Origin: Candidatus Saccharimonadota bacterium
Lineage (GTDB): Bacteria; Patescibacteriota; Saccharimonadia; Saccharimonadales; Saccharimonadaceae
DNA length: 61,007 nt
Assembly: GCA_017514905.1 (NCBI GenBank)
Contig: JAFWIK010000011.1
Location: forward strand, 1 to 61,007
Direction of reading: 5' to 3'
Below are positions 41,703-50,226 of this stretch, piece after piece. The translations under genes were made by a program, and so were the position numbers. Each line of letters opens with the position of its first letter. The first letter of the stretch is position 1. The notes beneath the pieces were generated by a model, which was given only the letters and a program-made list of their open reading frames with translations, ran no database searches and was not told the DNA's origin.

Positions 41703-43418
41703 TTACGATGGTTCACTTACTTGGCCATCGTTCTTTTGATCGGCAGCTGAGCCATCATGCTCCTTAGTTGGAGTATCGGCTTTGCTACCGTTATTGTCTT
41801 GCTTGGCACCACCGCCGTCAGTTGATGGTTTCGATGAATCTCCGCCACTCTTCTGATTAGCATTGGTGTCAGCTTTGTCTTGCTGGTCCTTCTTGTAGTC
41901 TTCATAACTACCAGAAGTCGAAGAATCCTTAGTGTCCTCTGTCGAGTGGTTAGGATCGCTAGGATCTATGGTCTTCGGACCAGGTCCTGGATCGTCATTC
42001 GGTTCCGTGTTCTTCTTCGGAGCCTTATTCGGATCCTTATTGTATTTAGGCTTACCGTCATCGCCTTTACCAGGCTTTGACGGTTTTTTCGGCTTACCAC
42101 TGTCGCCCTTGCCAGGGTTACTTGGCTTTTTCGGTGTACCCTTGCTCGGCTTGCTCGGAGTAACTCCAAACTTCTTAGCCACATTACATGGCTGATAGCC
42201 GCATGGAATTCTGTAGATTATTTCTACTTCTTTTCCATTTTTCAAGATATATGTACACACTAGGCACCAAGAAGACTTCGCGTTCGTCTCATAGATAACC
42301 AGTTCTGGTCTGTCGATCATTGTATATGGCTCCATATACATCTGATCGGTCAAATTGTCCAGCTTCTTGAGGCGAATTCTTGCCTCTCCCTGCCTTGCAT
42401 CAACTACCGAAACTGCCTTATTAAACAGTTCTTCATTGGTGCAAAGAGTCTCCGCGACCGCATTCGCAAGATCCAACTTGCTAATACTCTCGTCATAGCC
42501 ACTATACAGGACTTCTCCTGCATAATCTGTGCCGAAGCAACAGTCGTAGCTAAGCAGTATTGCAGCCAAGAGCACAGGGTCCTCGTGATAACGGTCCTGC
42601 ATATCTGCCGCATAGTAGTCAGCAGACATGCCATCAACCCAAGGGTCTGGACCAAAGTTCCTGTCGTTCTTAGTAGAACCACCCTGGACGTCATCATTAT
42701 AAAAATGAATTCCGTCCCAGAACTTGGACCTCGCCTCTTCACGAGCATCGGCATAGGCTTCATCTGTCGTCGGAACCTTAGGGTCTTTCAACCCTAACGC
42801 CTTCCAGTTGACAGCACCATAGGAAGTGCCAGCCACCGCGAGCAGCATTATTGCAATTACTGCAATAGCACCAACTCTCTGGCGATGTGCTGCAGCATCA
42901 TCTTTGTTTTTCAGCGCCTGCTGTTCCTTATAGGACAAGCAAAAACAGATGATAGCTGCAGTAGTCACGAGCAAGGCGATTATAGTTAGTGCCATAATCA
43001 CTGAGCCCCAGAAGCTGCCAACAAACTTGCCAAGTCGAGCTGCCGGTGTCAGCATCGCAAAAGCCATACTTACTCCAGCCAGACCAACTGGTATCAGCTG
43101 CCTCAGCTTATCGCACTGCCAGTAGCACCAGTGAGCCAACCAGGCCAATGCACCAGCCATAGCGAGAAGGCAAAGACATGCCCAAAGGGCGTTTGCCTTA
43201 TACGAAACAGCCGCAAGCCCGCTGGCTACACCGATGGCTACGATTCTTTTGTAGTCATCGGCATCCACTTTATCCCTGCAAGCCTCAAAGAGGATGGAAA
43301 AGAAGCCTTTTTCGGCTCTCTCGTCCTCAGGTGCATTGAAAGATACACCTTTGAATCCGCAAGCTGCGGTGAGGAGGCAAGCAAAAATCCAAATGAATAC
43401 AATCAAAAATGTGAACAT
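41703..43418 (-). CDS. Polytopic membrane protein with long low-complexity tail
   Basis: This 571-residue protein has about five predicted membrane helices in its first 210 residues, an extracytoplasmic domain with several cysteines (about residues 220-400), and a C-terminal disordered tail of about 160 residues. The tail contains repeats of KPSNPGKGDSGKP type and is rich in Lys, Asp, Gly, Ser and Pro. No family is recognised. A TTGACA promoter (43634-43606) and a leader of about 180 nt precede a strong GGAGGTGAT ribosome-binding site. Together with the coiled-coil gene at 43720 it looks like accessory rather than core content. Confidence 0.55.
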   Translation of the reverse strand: MFTFLIVFIWIFACLLTAACGFKGVSFNAPEDERAEKGFFSILFEACRDKVDADDYKRIVAIGVASGLAAVSYKANALWACLCLLAMAGALAWLAHWCYWQCDKLRQLIPVGLAGVSMAFAMLTPAARLGKFVGSFWGSVIMALTIIALLVTTAAIICFCLSYKEQQALKNKDDAAAHRQRVGAIAVIAIMLLAVAGTSYGAVNWKALGLKDPKVPTTDEAYADAREEARSKFWDGIHFYNDDVQGGSTKNDRNFGPDPWVDGMSADYYAADMQDRYHEDPVLLAAILLSYDCCFGTDYAGEVLYSGYDESISKLDLANAVAETLCTNEELFNKAVSVVDARQGEARIRLKKLDNLTDQMYMEPYTMIDRPELVIYETNAKSSWCLVCTYILKNGKEVEIIYRIPCGYQPCNVAKKFGVTPSKPSKGTPKKPSNPGKGDSGKPKKPSKPGKGDDGKPKYNKDPNKAPKKNTEPNDDPGPGPKTIDPSDPNHSTEDTKDSSTSGSYEDYKKDQQDKADTNANQKSGGDSSKPSTDGGGAKQDNNGSKADTPTKEHDGSAADQKNDGQVSEPS

Positions 43419-43719
43419 TATATCACCTCCAAAAAAAAAGGATTTCTCTGGAGGTCGTACCTCCAGATTTACTACACATAAAAATGGGGTACGGGGTTTG
43501 ATAGCTTATCTAAACAGATTTCAAGTGTATTTGAAATCTGGGATGATTTGGTTGTTAAGTTTCTTCTGTGCTCCGAAAAACACACCCAAAACTCAGACTA
43601 CCTACATTGTATCACACTTTAGCTTTTTTGTCAATAGTTTTAACACCGAAACCACCCATAATCAAGTTTATGTTTAAAACATGAAAAAGCCGGTCATTTC
43701 GACCGGCTCTTTCCGCACG
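43419..43719 (-). promoter_or_regulatory. Structured leader and promoter of the 41703 gene
   Basis: TTGACA (43634-43629) and TACAAT (43611-43606) are 17 bp apart on minus. The leader holds a perfect 10-bp hairpin CAGATTTCAA/TTGAAATCTG and, close to the gene, CTGGAGGT-ACG-ACCTCCAG followed by AGAAATCC and T9. The ACCTCC strand of that second hairpin is complementary to the GGAGGT of the ribosome-binding site just downstream, so alternative pairing is possible. The rest of the gap is the terminator of 43720 and unstructured AT-rich sequence. Confidence 0.55.
43684..43710 (-). terminator. Terminator of the 43720 gene
   Basis: The stem GAGCCGGTC/GACCGGCTTT with GAAAT loop is followed by T5 on minus. 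Confidence 0.9.
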
Positions 43720-44385
43720 TTATCTCTTTTCCTCTTCCTCGATAAGATTATCGATGAAGGCCTTCTCTTCTCTAAGTTTAAGCATCATTTCATGATGCTT
43801 CTTTTCTTTTTCGAGTGCAGCTTTCTTCACTGCTCTTTCCTTTTTTGCTGCCTCGAGCGAAGCCCGAAGCTCCTTCTCGATCTCCGCTTTAGTGGTACTA
43901 ACATCAGCATTGAATTCGGCAACGAATTTAGAAAAGAACTCTTTGAGTTTCTTTTCAATCAAAACCTCATTCTCCTCCATTAGCTTTTCTACTACAGCAT
44001 CTTCGAGAGCGAGAGGTTCAGCCTCTAACTTCAGAGGAACAGACTTCGCGTCTTTTACCTCTTTTTTCGCCTTCGCCAGCTCAGCTTCCAACTTCGAAAC
44101 TTCTTCTTGATGGTCCTTCCTTACCTTTTGTCCAAGACGGTCCAAATCATCTAGCTGCTTCTTCAGATTGATAGAAGCTCCCTTAGAAGAATTCAATTCC
44201 TTTTCTAAGGTTGCTATCTTCTTTTCATACTGAACTGCCTTGTCCTCATAGGACCTGAGCAGTTTTTCATTTTCTTCAGACTTTTTTTCCAAGTCTTCAA
44301 CCTTCTTCTTTAAATTATCTTTCTGAAGCTCTTCCACCGTTTTGGCGGGTTTCTGCCCCATTTCAAGGTCATCTTTTCTCGACAT
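43720..44385 (-). CDS. Cytoplasmic coiled-coil protein
   Basis: This 221-residue protein is almost entirely charged heptad-like sequence (Lys, Glu, Leu), predicted to be one long coiled coil from about residue 15 to 200. It has no signal peptide or membrane helix and no recognised domain. The ATG at 44385 is chosen 8 bp after AGGAGG; a GTG at 44394 would overlap that site. A perfect TTGACA-17-TATAAT promoter and a terminator make it a single-gene unit. Confidence 0.6.
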   Translation of the reverse strand: MSRKDDLEMGQKPAKTVEELQKDNLKKKVEDLEKKSEENEKLLRSYEDKAVQYEKKIATLEKELNSSKGASINLKKQLDDLDRLGQKVRKDHQEEVSKLEAELAKAKKEVKDAKSVPLKLEAEPLALEDAVVEKLMEENEVLIEKKLKEFFSKFVAEFNADVSTTKAEIEKELRASLEAAKKERAVKKAALEKEKKHHEMMLKLREEKAFIDNLIEEEEKR

Positions 44386-44430
44386 TTTCTTCACCTCCTG
44401 TCGAACTCTGTTAACGTGCGGATTATTTTC

Positions 44431-44459
44431 ATTATAGCATACTTATTTAAATTTGTCAA
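44431..44459 (-). promoter_or_regulatory. Promoter of the coiled-coil gene
   Basis: On minus TTGACA (44459-44454) and TATAAT (44436-44431) are both perfect and separated by 17 bp. Confidence 0.9.
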
Positions 44460-44531
44460 TTCTAAAACAATATACTAGGAAAACTTACAATTTCAAAGGC
44501 TCCTGCGAAACACTACCCGGCTAAACCCCAA

Positions 44532-44562
44532 TCAGAGGCATTAATGCGGGTGAGGGTAGTCG
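44532..44562 (-). repeat. Duplicated tRNA-Gly 3' end
   Basis: This 31-bp segment repeats 44600-44630 with two changes; it covers the T-arm, acceptor 3' half and part of the terminator stem. The changes turn the encoded CCA into TTA. It lies 68 bp downstream of the intact tRNA 3' end. The intervening DNA also has GGGTAGTCG facing CGACTACCC as a hairpin. Confidence 0.8.
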
Positions 44563-44586
44563 CACCGCCAGGTTCGACTACCCGAC

Positions 44587-44608
44587 AAAAAAGCCTCTGT
44601 CAGAGGCA
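44587..44608 (-). terminator. Terminator of the tRNA pair
   Basis: GCCTC-TGACA-GAGGC followed by T6 on minus, directly after the tRNA-Gly CCA end. Confidence 0.9.
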
Positions 44609-44609
44609 T

Positions 44610-44684
44610 TGGTGCGGGTGAGGGTAGTCGAAACCCTATCCCAAGTTTGGAAAACTTGTATACTAACCGCTGTACTACACCCGC
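44610..44684 (-). tRNA. tRNA-Gly (TCC)
   Basis: The acceptor stem GCGGGTG/CACCCGC, the anticodon arm CAAGT-TTTCCAA-ACTTG with anticodon TCC, and the T-arm AGGGT-TTCGACT-ACCCT are all clear. The CCA end is encoded. It lies 14 bp after tRNA-His and is probably co-transcribed with it. Confidence 0.93.
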
Positions 44685-44698
44685 GCAAATTGTAAACA

Positions 44699-44776
<78 letters not shown>

Positions 44777-44799
44777 ATGTAAGAAACATTATATCATAT

Positions 44800-45207
44800 T
44801 TACCAGGAAATACCAGGATTTCGTCGCGCAGGAGGCGTTACCTGGGTTGATCCACCCTCTAAACTACCCTTCAAATTACCACTAACCTTCTCGTTATTCG
44901 TACCCTGAAACTGTCGTTCTCTCCGATCTCCAAATTTCTCTTTAATTGCCGCAATCTGACTAGCTTCTTTCTGTGTATCAAATTTTGCAGCTTTCGCCAA
45001 GCCCTTTCCTACCTCAGTAATTACTTCCGAATCCTTATAGACTTTTATATTCTGTCGATTTTGGTCAATCTCCCGTCGCGCCGTAAAACTCTGTGAAGAA
45101 TCCGCCCCAATCCTGTCAGCATTTTGTGCTTGTGCATAAGCCGAAGAATGCACCACATCTCCCAGTTTATCTTTCATCAACTGAACAAGTAATGGATTAT
45201 CATTCAT
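44800..45207 (-). CDS. Small hydrophilic protein in the tpiA operon
   Basis: I do not recognise this 135-residue protein. It has no signal or membrane segment and looks helical in its first 90 residues, with many Ala, Gln and Lys. The C-terminal 40 residues are Gly/Asn/Pro-rich. It starts 8 bp after the stop of the tail-anchored protein gene at 45216, so it is likely the last gene of the tpiA operon. A partner role with that protein is possible but not shown by sequence. Confidence 0.55.
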   Translation of the reverse strand: MNDNPLLVQLMKDKLGDVVHSSAYAQAQNADRIGADSSQSFTARREIDQNRQNIKVYKDSEVITEVGKGLAKAAKFDTQKEASQIAAIKEKFGDRRERQFQGTNNEKVSGNLKGSLEGGSTQVTPPARRNPGISW

Positions 45208-45215
45208 CGCTGCCT

Positions 45216-46085
45216 CTATTTAGGTAATAACAAAAACGCCACTGTACCAGCCGCCGCGCCCAAGATAATTGTAATAATAATCGTCACCACAATACTCACA
45301 TGAGCATCTTTCTCAGGTTTAGCAATAATCGTCACTGGACCTTTCGGCTCCACTGTCTTAATATTCTTCTTTACGGTCTGTTTTTGATAAACATTCTTCG
45401 AAAGTGGCCTTTTAACTATCTTTTCCGAATTAATGAATGGCGTCACCGGCGGCTTAAAAGCACTGCTCGCTCCCATCTTCATAGATTTTTCCACAGGTTT
45501 TTCCACAGGGTTGACTCTGTCTGTAGCGTTAACTCCACCCATTGACCTCAATGCACTTCCGGCTTTGATTCTCTTCGCTTTTGCCTTTAATAGCGCTTCC
45601 TCGCTCCGGTTACGGCTATCAAGCGACCTTTTCGGTACATTCGTCTCTACAAATCGCTTATTTAAATTTTCAATCTCATCTAAAGCCGAAACTTCTTTTA
45701 ACTTAGCACTCGACATCGCTGCCCTTGGCATCGATTCATTTATTTCAGTTCTACTAGTCGTCAAAGTCCGCATCGTCGCCACCCTCGTCGCACTCGCTCG
45801 TGGAACCTCTGCTCGCACCGTCCTCGCCTGAGTATTAGCTCGTCTAACTGGTGCAGCTTGCTTGACATTCTGATTCACAGGCTGTCTAACGCTCCGACTT
45901 GCAGCCCGTCGTACAGATTGACCCACAGGCCGTCTCACGGGTTGATTCGAAACCTGATTTACAGATTGGCTCGAATCCTCTTTCGCAAGCTGTTTTGTAG
46001 GCCTTGCTGTAACCTGTTTAGCAGGTTGCACAGTTTGAGCACCCTTTTTCTTCGTCGGCACAAAATCTATATATCTCTTATTCAT
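45216..46085 (-). CDS. Tail-anchored basic low-complexity membrane protein
   Basis: This 289-residue protein is very rich in Arg, Gln, Val, Ser and Ala over residues 15-120, with degenerate repeats around NQPVRRPVGQSVRRA. It ends in a single hydrophobic helix (about residues 264-285) and LLLPK. There is no N-terminal signal, so the basic part is probably cytoplasmic and could touch nucleic acids or membrane lipids. The start overlaps the tpiA stop (ATGA), giving coupled translation. No family is recognised. Confidence 0.6.
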   Translation of the reverse strand: MNKRYIDFVPTKKKGAQTVQPAKQVTARPTKQLAKEDSSQSVNQVSNQPVRRPVGQSVRRAASRSVRQPVNQNVKQAAPVRRANTQARTVRAEVPRASATRVATMRTLTTSRTEINESMPRAAMSSAKLKEVSALDEIENLNKRFVETNVPKRSLDSRNRSEEALLKAKAKRIKAGSALRSMGGVNATDRVNPVEKPVEKSMKMGASSAFKPPVTPFINSEKIVKRPLSKNVYQKQTVKKNIKTVEPKGPVTIIAKPEKDAHVSIVVTIIITIILGAAAGTVAFLLLPK

Positions 46086-46852
46086 ACCTTTACTCTTTTA
46101 GCAACCTCTATTATATCAGTAAATTCACTCAGAATCAAACTCGAACCCCCAATCAAAAGTCCATTGATACCTGGCACAGTTAAATATGCACCCGCATTTG
46201 ATGGATTCACGCTTCCACCAAATAATACCGATACTTTTTCAGTAGCCTTTTTACCATAAGTATCAACTAGTGTTTTTCTAATTAATTTCACTACTTCCGC
46301 TACTTCATCCGGCGTCGCTAGCTTTGACACTTTCGTCGAAGAAATTGCCCACACTGGCTCATAGGCAATTATCACTTTTTCAAGATCATCATCCGCAATC
46401 TCCGATAAACCGCCTAATAACTGGTCTCGAATCACGTCCGTAGTCTCACCAAAAGCCCTCTCTGACTCCGTTTCACCAATACATAAAATCGGTCGGATCC
46501 GATTCCGTACCGCCGCTGCTACCTCTTTTGCAATCATTTTATCATCTTGGCCAAAAATATATCTTTGTTCCGAATGTCCCACAATTGCATAATCTACTAT
46601 CCCACTCAGTTGCAAAAAAGATGTTTCACCAGTATACGCCCCATAATCTCGGTAAAATGCATTCTGAGCTGCCAACTTCATCTTGTGTCGATCTATCTGC
46701 AGCGACAGAGGTTGCAATGCAACCGTCGATGGTGCCACCACCACTTCCATGTCACGATGATTTGGTAAAGCCTTCATTAGCTTATGAAGATAAATCGAAG
46801 CCTCTCCCACGGTAAAGTTCAGCTTCCAGTTGCCCACAATATAAGTTTTCAT
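46082..46852 (-). CDS. tpiA: Triosephosphate isomerase
   Basis: This 256-residue glycolytic enzyme interconverts DHAP and glyceraldehyde-3-phosphate. Visible are GNWKLNFT (Asn and Lys), VGHSEQRYIFG (catalytic His), IIAYEPVWAISS (catalytic Glu), the loop-6 region, and LFGGSVNPSNAGAYL with the phosphate-binding GLLIGGSSL. TATAAT ends exactly 6 bp before the ATG. It heads an operon with two proteins of unknown function. A class I aldolase fusion gene lies nearby on the opposite strand. Confidence 0.95.
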   Translation of the reverse strand: MKTYIVGNWKLNFTVGEASIYLHKLMKALPNHRDMEVVVAPSTVALQPLSLQIDRHKMKLAAQNAFYRDYGAYTGETSFLQLSGIVDYAIVGHSEQRYIFGQDDKMIAKEVAAAVRNRIRPILCIGETESERAFGETTDVIRDQLLGGLSEIADDDLEKVIIAYEPVWAISSTKVSKLATPDEVAEVVKLIRKTLVDTYGKKATEKVSVLFGGSVNPSNAGAYLTVPGINGLLIGGSSLILSEFTDIIEVAKRVKV

Positions 46853-46898
46853 AACCTCATTATATCATATAAAAATCCGAATATGCTATAATGAAACT

Positions 46899-47657
46899 AT
46901 GAAAAAAGTTTTAGCATTTGATATAGATCAAACCTTAAACGTCGCCAAGACTCCTATCACCGACGACATCGCAGAATTACTCGTTAAATGCCTCAACCAT
47001 TTCGAAATCTGCCCTATTTCAGGCCAAAAATTTGACCAATTCCTTATCCAAATCGTCAACCGTTTACCTCATCCTACACCTGAGCAATTGTCCCATCTAC
47101 ATTTATTTGTCGCCCAAGGCACTCAGTACTACCGATACGAAAACGGCGACTGGCATCAAGTCTATAATTATCCTCTAACCGACGAGCAAGTCGCCAAAAT
47201 TACTAATACTCTTGAGCAAGCTGCAAAAGAACTTGGTTACTGGGAAGAAGACAAATTACAACCAGGTGACGAAATTATCGAAAATCGCCTCTCTCAAGTT
47301 ACTTTTTCCGCCTTAGGTCAGCATGCCGGCACCGAAGCCAAATACGCCTGGGATCCTGACTGCAAAAAACGTGAAAAAATTGTCACCCGTTGCAAAGAAC
47401 TTGCCCCCGAATTTGATTATGAAATTGGTGGCACCACTTCCATCAATGCCATTACCCCCGGAATGAACAAAGTTTTTGGCATGACGCATCTTCTCAAAGA
47501 GCTCAAAGTTGAGAAAAAAGATATCCTCTATTTTGGCGACATGACTCAGCCTGGCGGCAATGATTACCCTGTCGTCGAAATGGGCATCGATACTATTACT
47601 GTCAGAAATCACGAAGACACTGCTTACGCCCTACGCGGTATCCTTGGCATCCTATAG
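46899..47657 (+). CDS. HAD-IIB phosphatase/phosphomannomutase-like protein
   Basis: This 252-residue protein has the HAD motif I FDIDQTL (about residues 7-13), motif II ICPISGQ, and a motif IV region LYFGDMTQPGGNDYPV. The last resembles the eukaryotic-type phosphomannomutase signature (GDKTxPGGNDxE). The cap contains IGGTTSINAITPGMNK, close to the PMM substrate loop. It may therefore interconvert hexose phosphates, or be a Cof-like phosphatase. TATAAT ends 6 bp before the ATG. It diverges from tpiA. Confidence 0.75.
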   Translation: MKKVLAFDIDQTLNVAKTPITDDIAELLVKCLNHFEICPISGQKFDQFLIQIVNRLPHPTPEQLSHLHLFVAQGTQYYRYENGDWHQVYNYPLTDEQVAKITNTLEQAAKELGYWEEDKLQPGDEIIENRLSQVTFSALGQHAGTEAKYAWDPDCKKREKIVTRCKELAPEFDYEIGGTTSINAITPGMNKVFGMTHLLKELKVEKKDILYFGDMTQPGGNDYPVVEMGIDTITVRNHEDTAYALRGILGIL

Positions 47658-47741
47658 TTTTTTCATTATTATTATCAAAAATGTTTTATAAACTTCATTT
47701 TTGGTGTATAATAAGCATAATAATTATTAAGCGAGGAAAAA

Positions 47742-48308
47742 ATGGACGAACCTAAACCACAGGATTCAACTAATAATAATAAAAACACTATGCGTGCCGT
47801 CATCGTATCGCTCATCATTTGTATGATTCTAGCAGTACTTGGCACCGGATTTGGCATTTATGGCTCCATTCAAGCCAATCGAGCTCTTGGAATCATCGAG
47901 CCAAAATCCGACGAGGACGACGAATCAAACGACGAAAATTCCTACGGCAAACCCACAAATGCCGATGAAATCCAATATATCACTATCGCTTATAACGATA
48001 TTAAAGATTACGTCGATATTTCAAGAGAAGAAGGCACTATCGACTATTACACGTATAATGCTGATGAAGAATATGTCGGCGACCCCATCGAGACTAATGT
48101 CACCGATATTATTAACTACATCTTTGATAATGACTTACAGTATTTAGGTGATAATGACTATCTAGACAACACAACTTGGGCCATCGAAATCACCTCCGAT
48201 CAAGGCTATAGCTATGTTAGCGGCGAGTCTGATCCTCCAGAATGGTTTAACGCATTACTTAAAAAACTTGATGTCGACAAGAAAGGCTATAAGTCTAAAT
48301 CGCTTTAA
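47742..48308 (+). CDS. Single-pass membrane protein of unknown function
   Basis: This 188-residue protein has a polar N-terminus, one membrane helix (about residues 19-42), and an acidic ectodomain with many Asp, Glu and Tyr. No cysteine is present in the ectodomain. A TATAAT (47707-47712) and a GAGG ribosome-binding site precede the ATG at 47742. I do not recognise the domain. The general plan (short cytoplasmic tail, helix, ectodomain) matches several other unknown proteins in this window. Confidence 0.55.
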   Translation: MDEPKPQDSTNNNKNTMRAVIVSLIICMILAVLGTGFGIYGSIQANRALGIIEPKSDEDDESNDENSYGKPTNADEIQYITIAYNDIKDYVDISREEGTIDYYTYNADEEYVGDPIETNVTDIINYIFDNDLQYLGDNDYLDNTTWAIEITSDQGYSYVSGESDPPEWFNALLKKLDVDKKGYKSKSL

Positions 48309-48393
48309 ACTAAAAGTAGCCTCGCTTTAATCTTATTCTTTTTATACTAGTATAGTCTTGTCTACGTTTTACTGCTTATGTTATAATAAAAAC

Positions 48394-50220
48394 ATGCATA
48401 TCTTAGTCGTGGGCAATGTCTTGAAAGACGTTTATCTCAATCTTGATTCCAGATCTGACCACTTTGAAACTGATCAAAACTCTATCGAGTGGCTCGATCT
48501 TAGTTTTAATGCTAGCGAACATCACTTTTTTAACCGCAACTCGAGTTTTGGCGGTGCTGCCGTCACGCTCGAAGTTCTCTCAAAACTCGGTCTATCCGCT
48601 ACTATTAGTGGCTCAAGCCTGTCCATCACCAAAGATGGCCCCTCTAATCAACAACCTCCCGAAACATACCGCTACATCCTGATTTCAAACGGTAAACCCT
48701 GTTATTTTGTTCCCACCGCTTATCAATCCACTCATTTCGAAACCCCTACCGATTTCTACGACTATATCTTTATTGACCGTTCCGCAAACCTCAATGATAC
48801 CTCAATTAATCATATTCATTCATACCTCAATCTATCCAGCAACACCAAACTTGTTGTTTATCTTCAAAACTCTAAAAACACCGCCATTTTATCTTTACTA
48901 TCCAGAGCCAGCCTCGTCTTTTGTGAAAACAACGTCACTGCACCAGAATTGTCATCAATTTCTACCGAAAGCCTCGTCCATCTTTCCGAAACCAACTTTT
49001 CCTATTTAGATCTTTCCGAAAAAATTTCGCCTCAGCGAATCGACGTTTTAACTCATCTTTCGTTCTATTCCATCGCTGCCGCCACCATTTTTGGCTGTTT
49101 CATTCTGGGTAAATCCGTCGAAGAAAGTCTCAAACTTGCCAAAATGAATGTCGAAAACTCCACCTTAAACGCCACACTTCCCTTATCACAATTAGAATCT
49201 CTCGCCGCTGAAACTCCCAACTCTGCCATTAATAACCTTGAACTTATTGCTTCAAATCTAGTTTTAAAACCCAAAGGCATCCTTGCCGCTGATGAGTCTG
49301 GCGGTTCCATTCATAAAAAATTCGAAAAACTAAATATCCCCGATACCTACGAAAATCGTCGTGATTATCGTAATCTCCTCTTCACTACCCCAAATTTGGA
49401 AAACTACGTCAATGGCGTTATTCTCTTCGATGAAACCGCCCATCAGCTTGCCGATAATGGGGAAACTTTTACAGAATTTCTCACTTCTAAGCTCATTATC
49501 CCCGGCATCAAAGTCGATCAAGGCCTCGAAAATTTTCCAGACTCCACCGAAACCTTCACTAAAGGTCTAGATGGTCTCTCTAATCGTCTTAAAAGCTATT
49601 TCGAAATGGGTTTACGCTTCGCAAAATGGCGCGCCGCCTTTAACGTTACATATGATGAAAGCCAAAAAATAGTCACACCCTCCGACTACGCCATCACCGA
49701 AAACTGTCGCCTCCTTGCCGAATACGCTTCGATATGTCAAAACAATGGCCTCGTTCCTATTGTTGAACCAGAATTAGTTTACGATGGATATTATTCTATT
49801 GAAGATTCCGCCACCCTAACTGGTAAAATTCTCGACCAGCTCTTTCAAAAACTCAAAGACAAGCAAGTAAATCTTAGAGCTTGTCTCCTCAAAGTCAATA
49901 TGGTTATCGCTGGCAAACAATTCAGCATAGCCTCAACTTCAGATGAAATTGGTGCTAAAACTGCTGACGTCTTGAAAAACCACGTTCCTTCCGATCTCGC
50001 CGGTATCGTTTTTCTTTCCGGTGGGCAAACTCCAGAACAAGCTACCGATAACCTTGCCGCTATTATCAAACATGGTCCTTTTCCCTGGCCCATCACTTTT
50101 TCCTTTGCTCGTGCCTTGCAAGATCCCGCTCTCTATGCTTGGAAAGGCGATAATAGCAACACCAAATCTGCCCAAGATGCCTTCGCGGCCCGTCTCCAAG
50201 CTAATTGCAACGTTTTATAA
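48394..50220 (+). CDS. Fusion of a degenerate PfkB-type sugar kinase and class I fructose-bisphosphate aldolase
   Basis: This 608-residue protein starts MHILVVGNVLKDVYLN at 48394, six bases after TATAAT; a longer in-frame start at 48358 is rejected. Residues 1 to about 265 resemble a PfkB/ribokinase-type carbohydrate kinase (SSFGGAAVTLEVLSKLG as motif 1). Where the catalytic DTxGAGD loop is expected, the protein reads DVLTHLSFYSIAAATIFG, so the catalytic Asp is missing. From about residue 275 a class I aldolase follows: PKGILAADESGGSIHKKF, GLVPIVEPELVYDG and RACLLKVNMVIAG (Schiff-base Lys). The aldolase half looks active; the kinase half is probably a pseudokinase. Confidence 0.82.
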   Translation: MHILVVGNVLKDVYLNLDSRSDHFETDQNSIEWLDLSFNASEHHFFNRNSSFGGAAVTLEVLSKLGLSATISGSSLSITKDGPSNQQPPETYRYILISNGKPCYFVPTAYQSTHFETPTDFYDYIFIDRSANLNDTSINHIHSYLNLSSNTKLVVYLQNSKNTAILSLLSRASLVFCENNVTAPELSSISTESLVHLSETNFSYLDLSEKISPQRIDVLTHLSFYSIAAATIFGCFILGKSVEESLKLAKMNVENSTLNATLPLSQLESLAAETPNSAINNLELIASNLVLKPKGILAADESGGSIHKKFEKLNIPDTYENRRDYRNLLFTTPNLENYVNGVILFDETAHQLADNGETFTEFLTSKLIIPGIKVDQGLENFPDSTETFTKGLDGLSNRLKSYFEMGLRFAKWRAAFNVTYDESQKIVTPSDYAITENCRLLAEYASICQNNGLVPIVEPELVYDGYYSIEDSATLTGKILDQLFQKLKDKQVNLRACLLKVNMVIAGKQFSIASTSDEIGAKTADVLKNHVPSDLAGIVFLSGGQTPEQATDNLAAIIKHGPFPWPITFSFARALQDPALYAWKGDNSNTKSAQDAFAARLQANCNVL

Positions 50221-50226
50221 GCTAAA

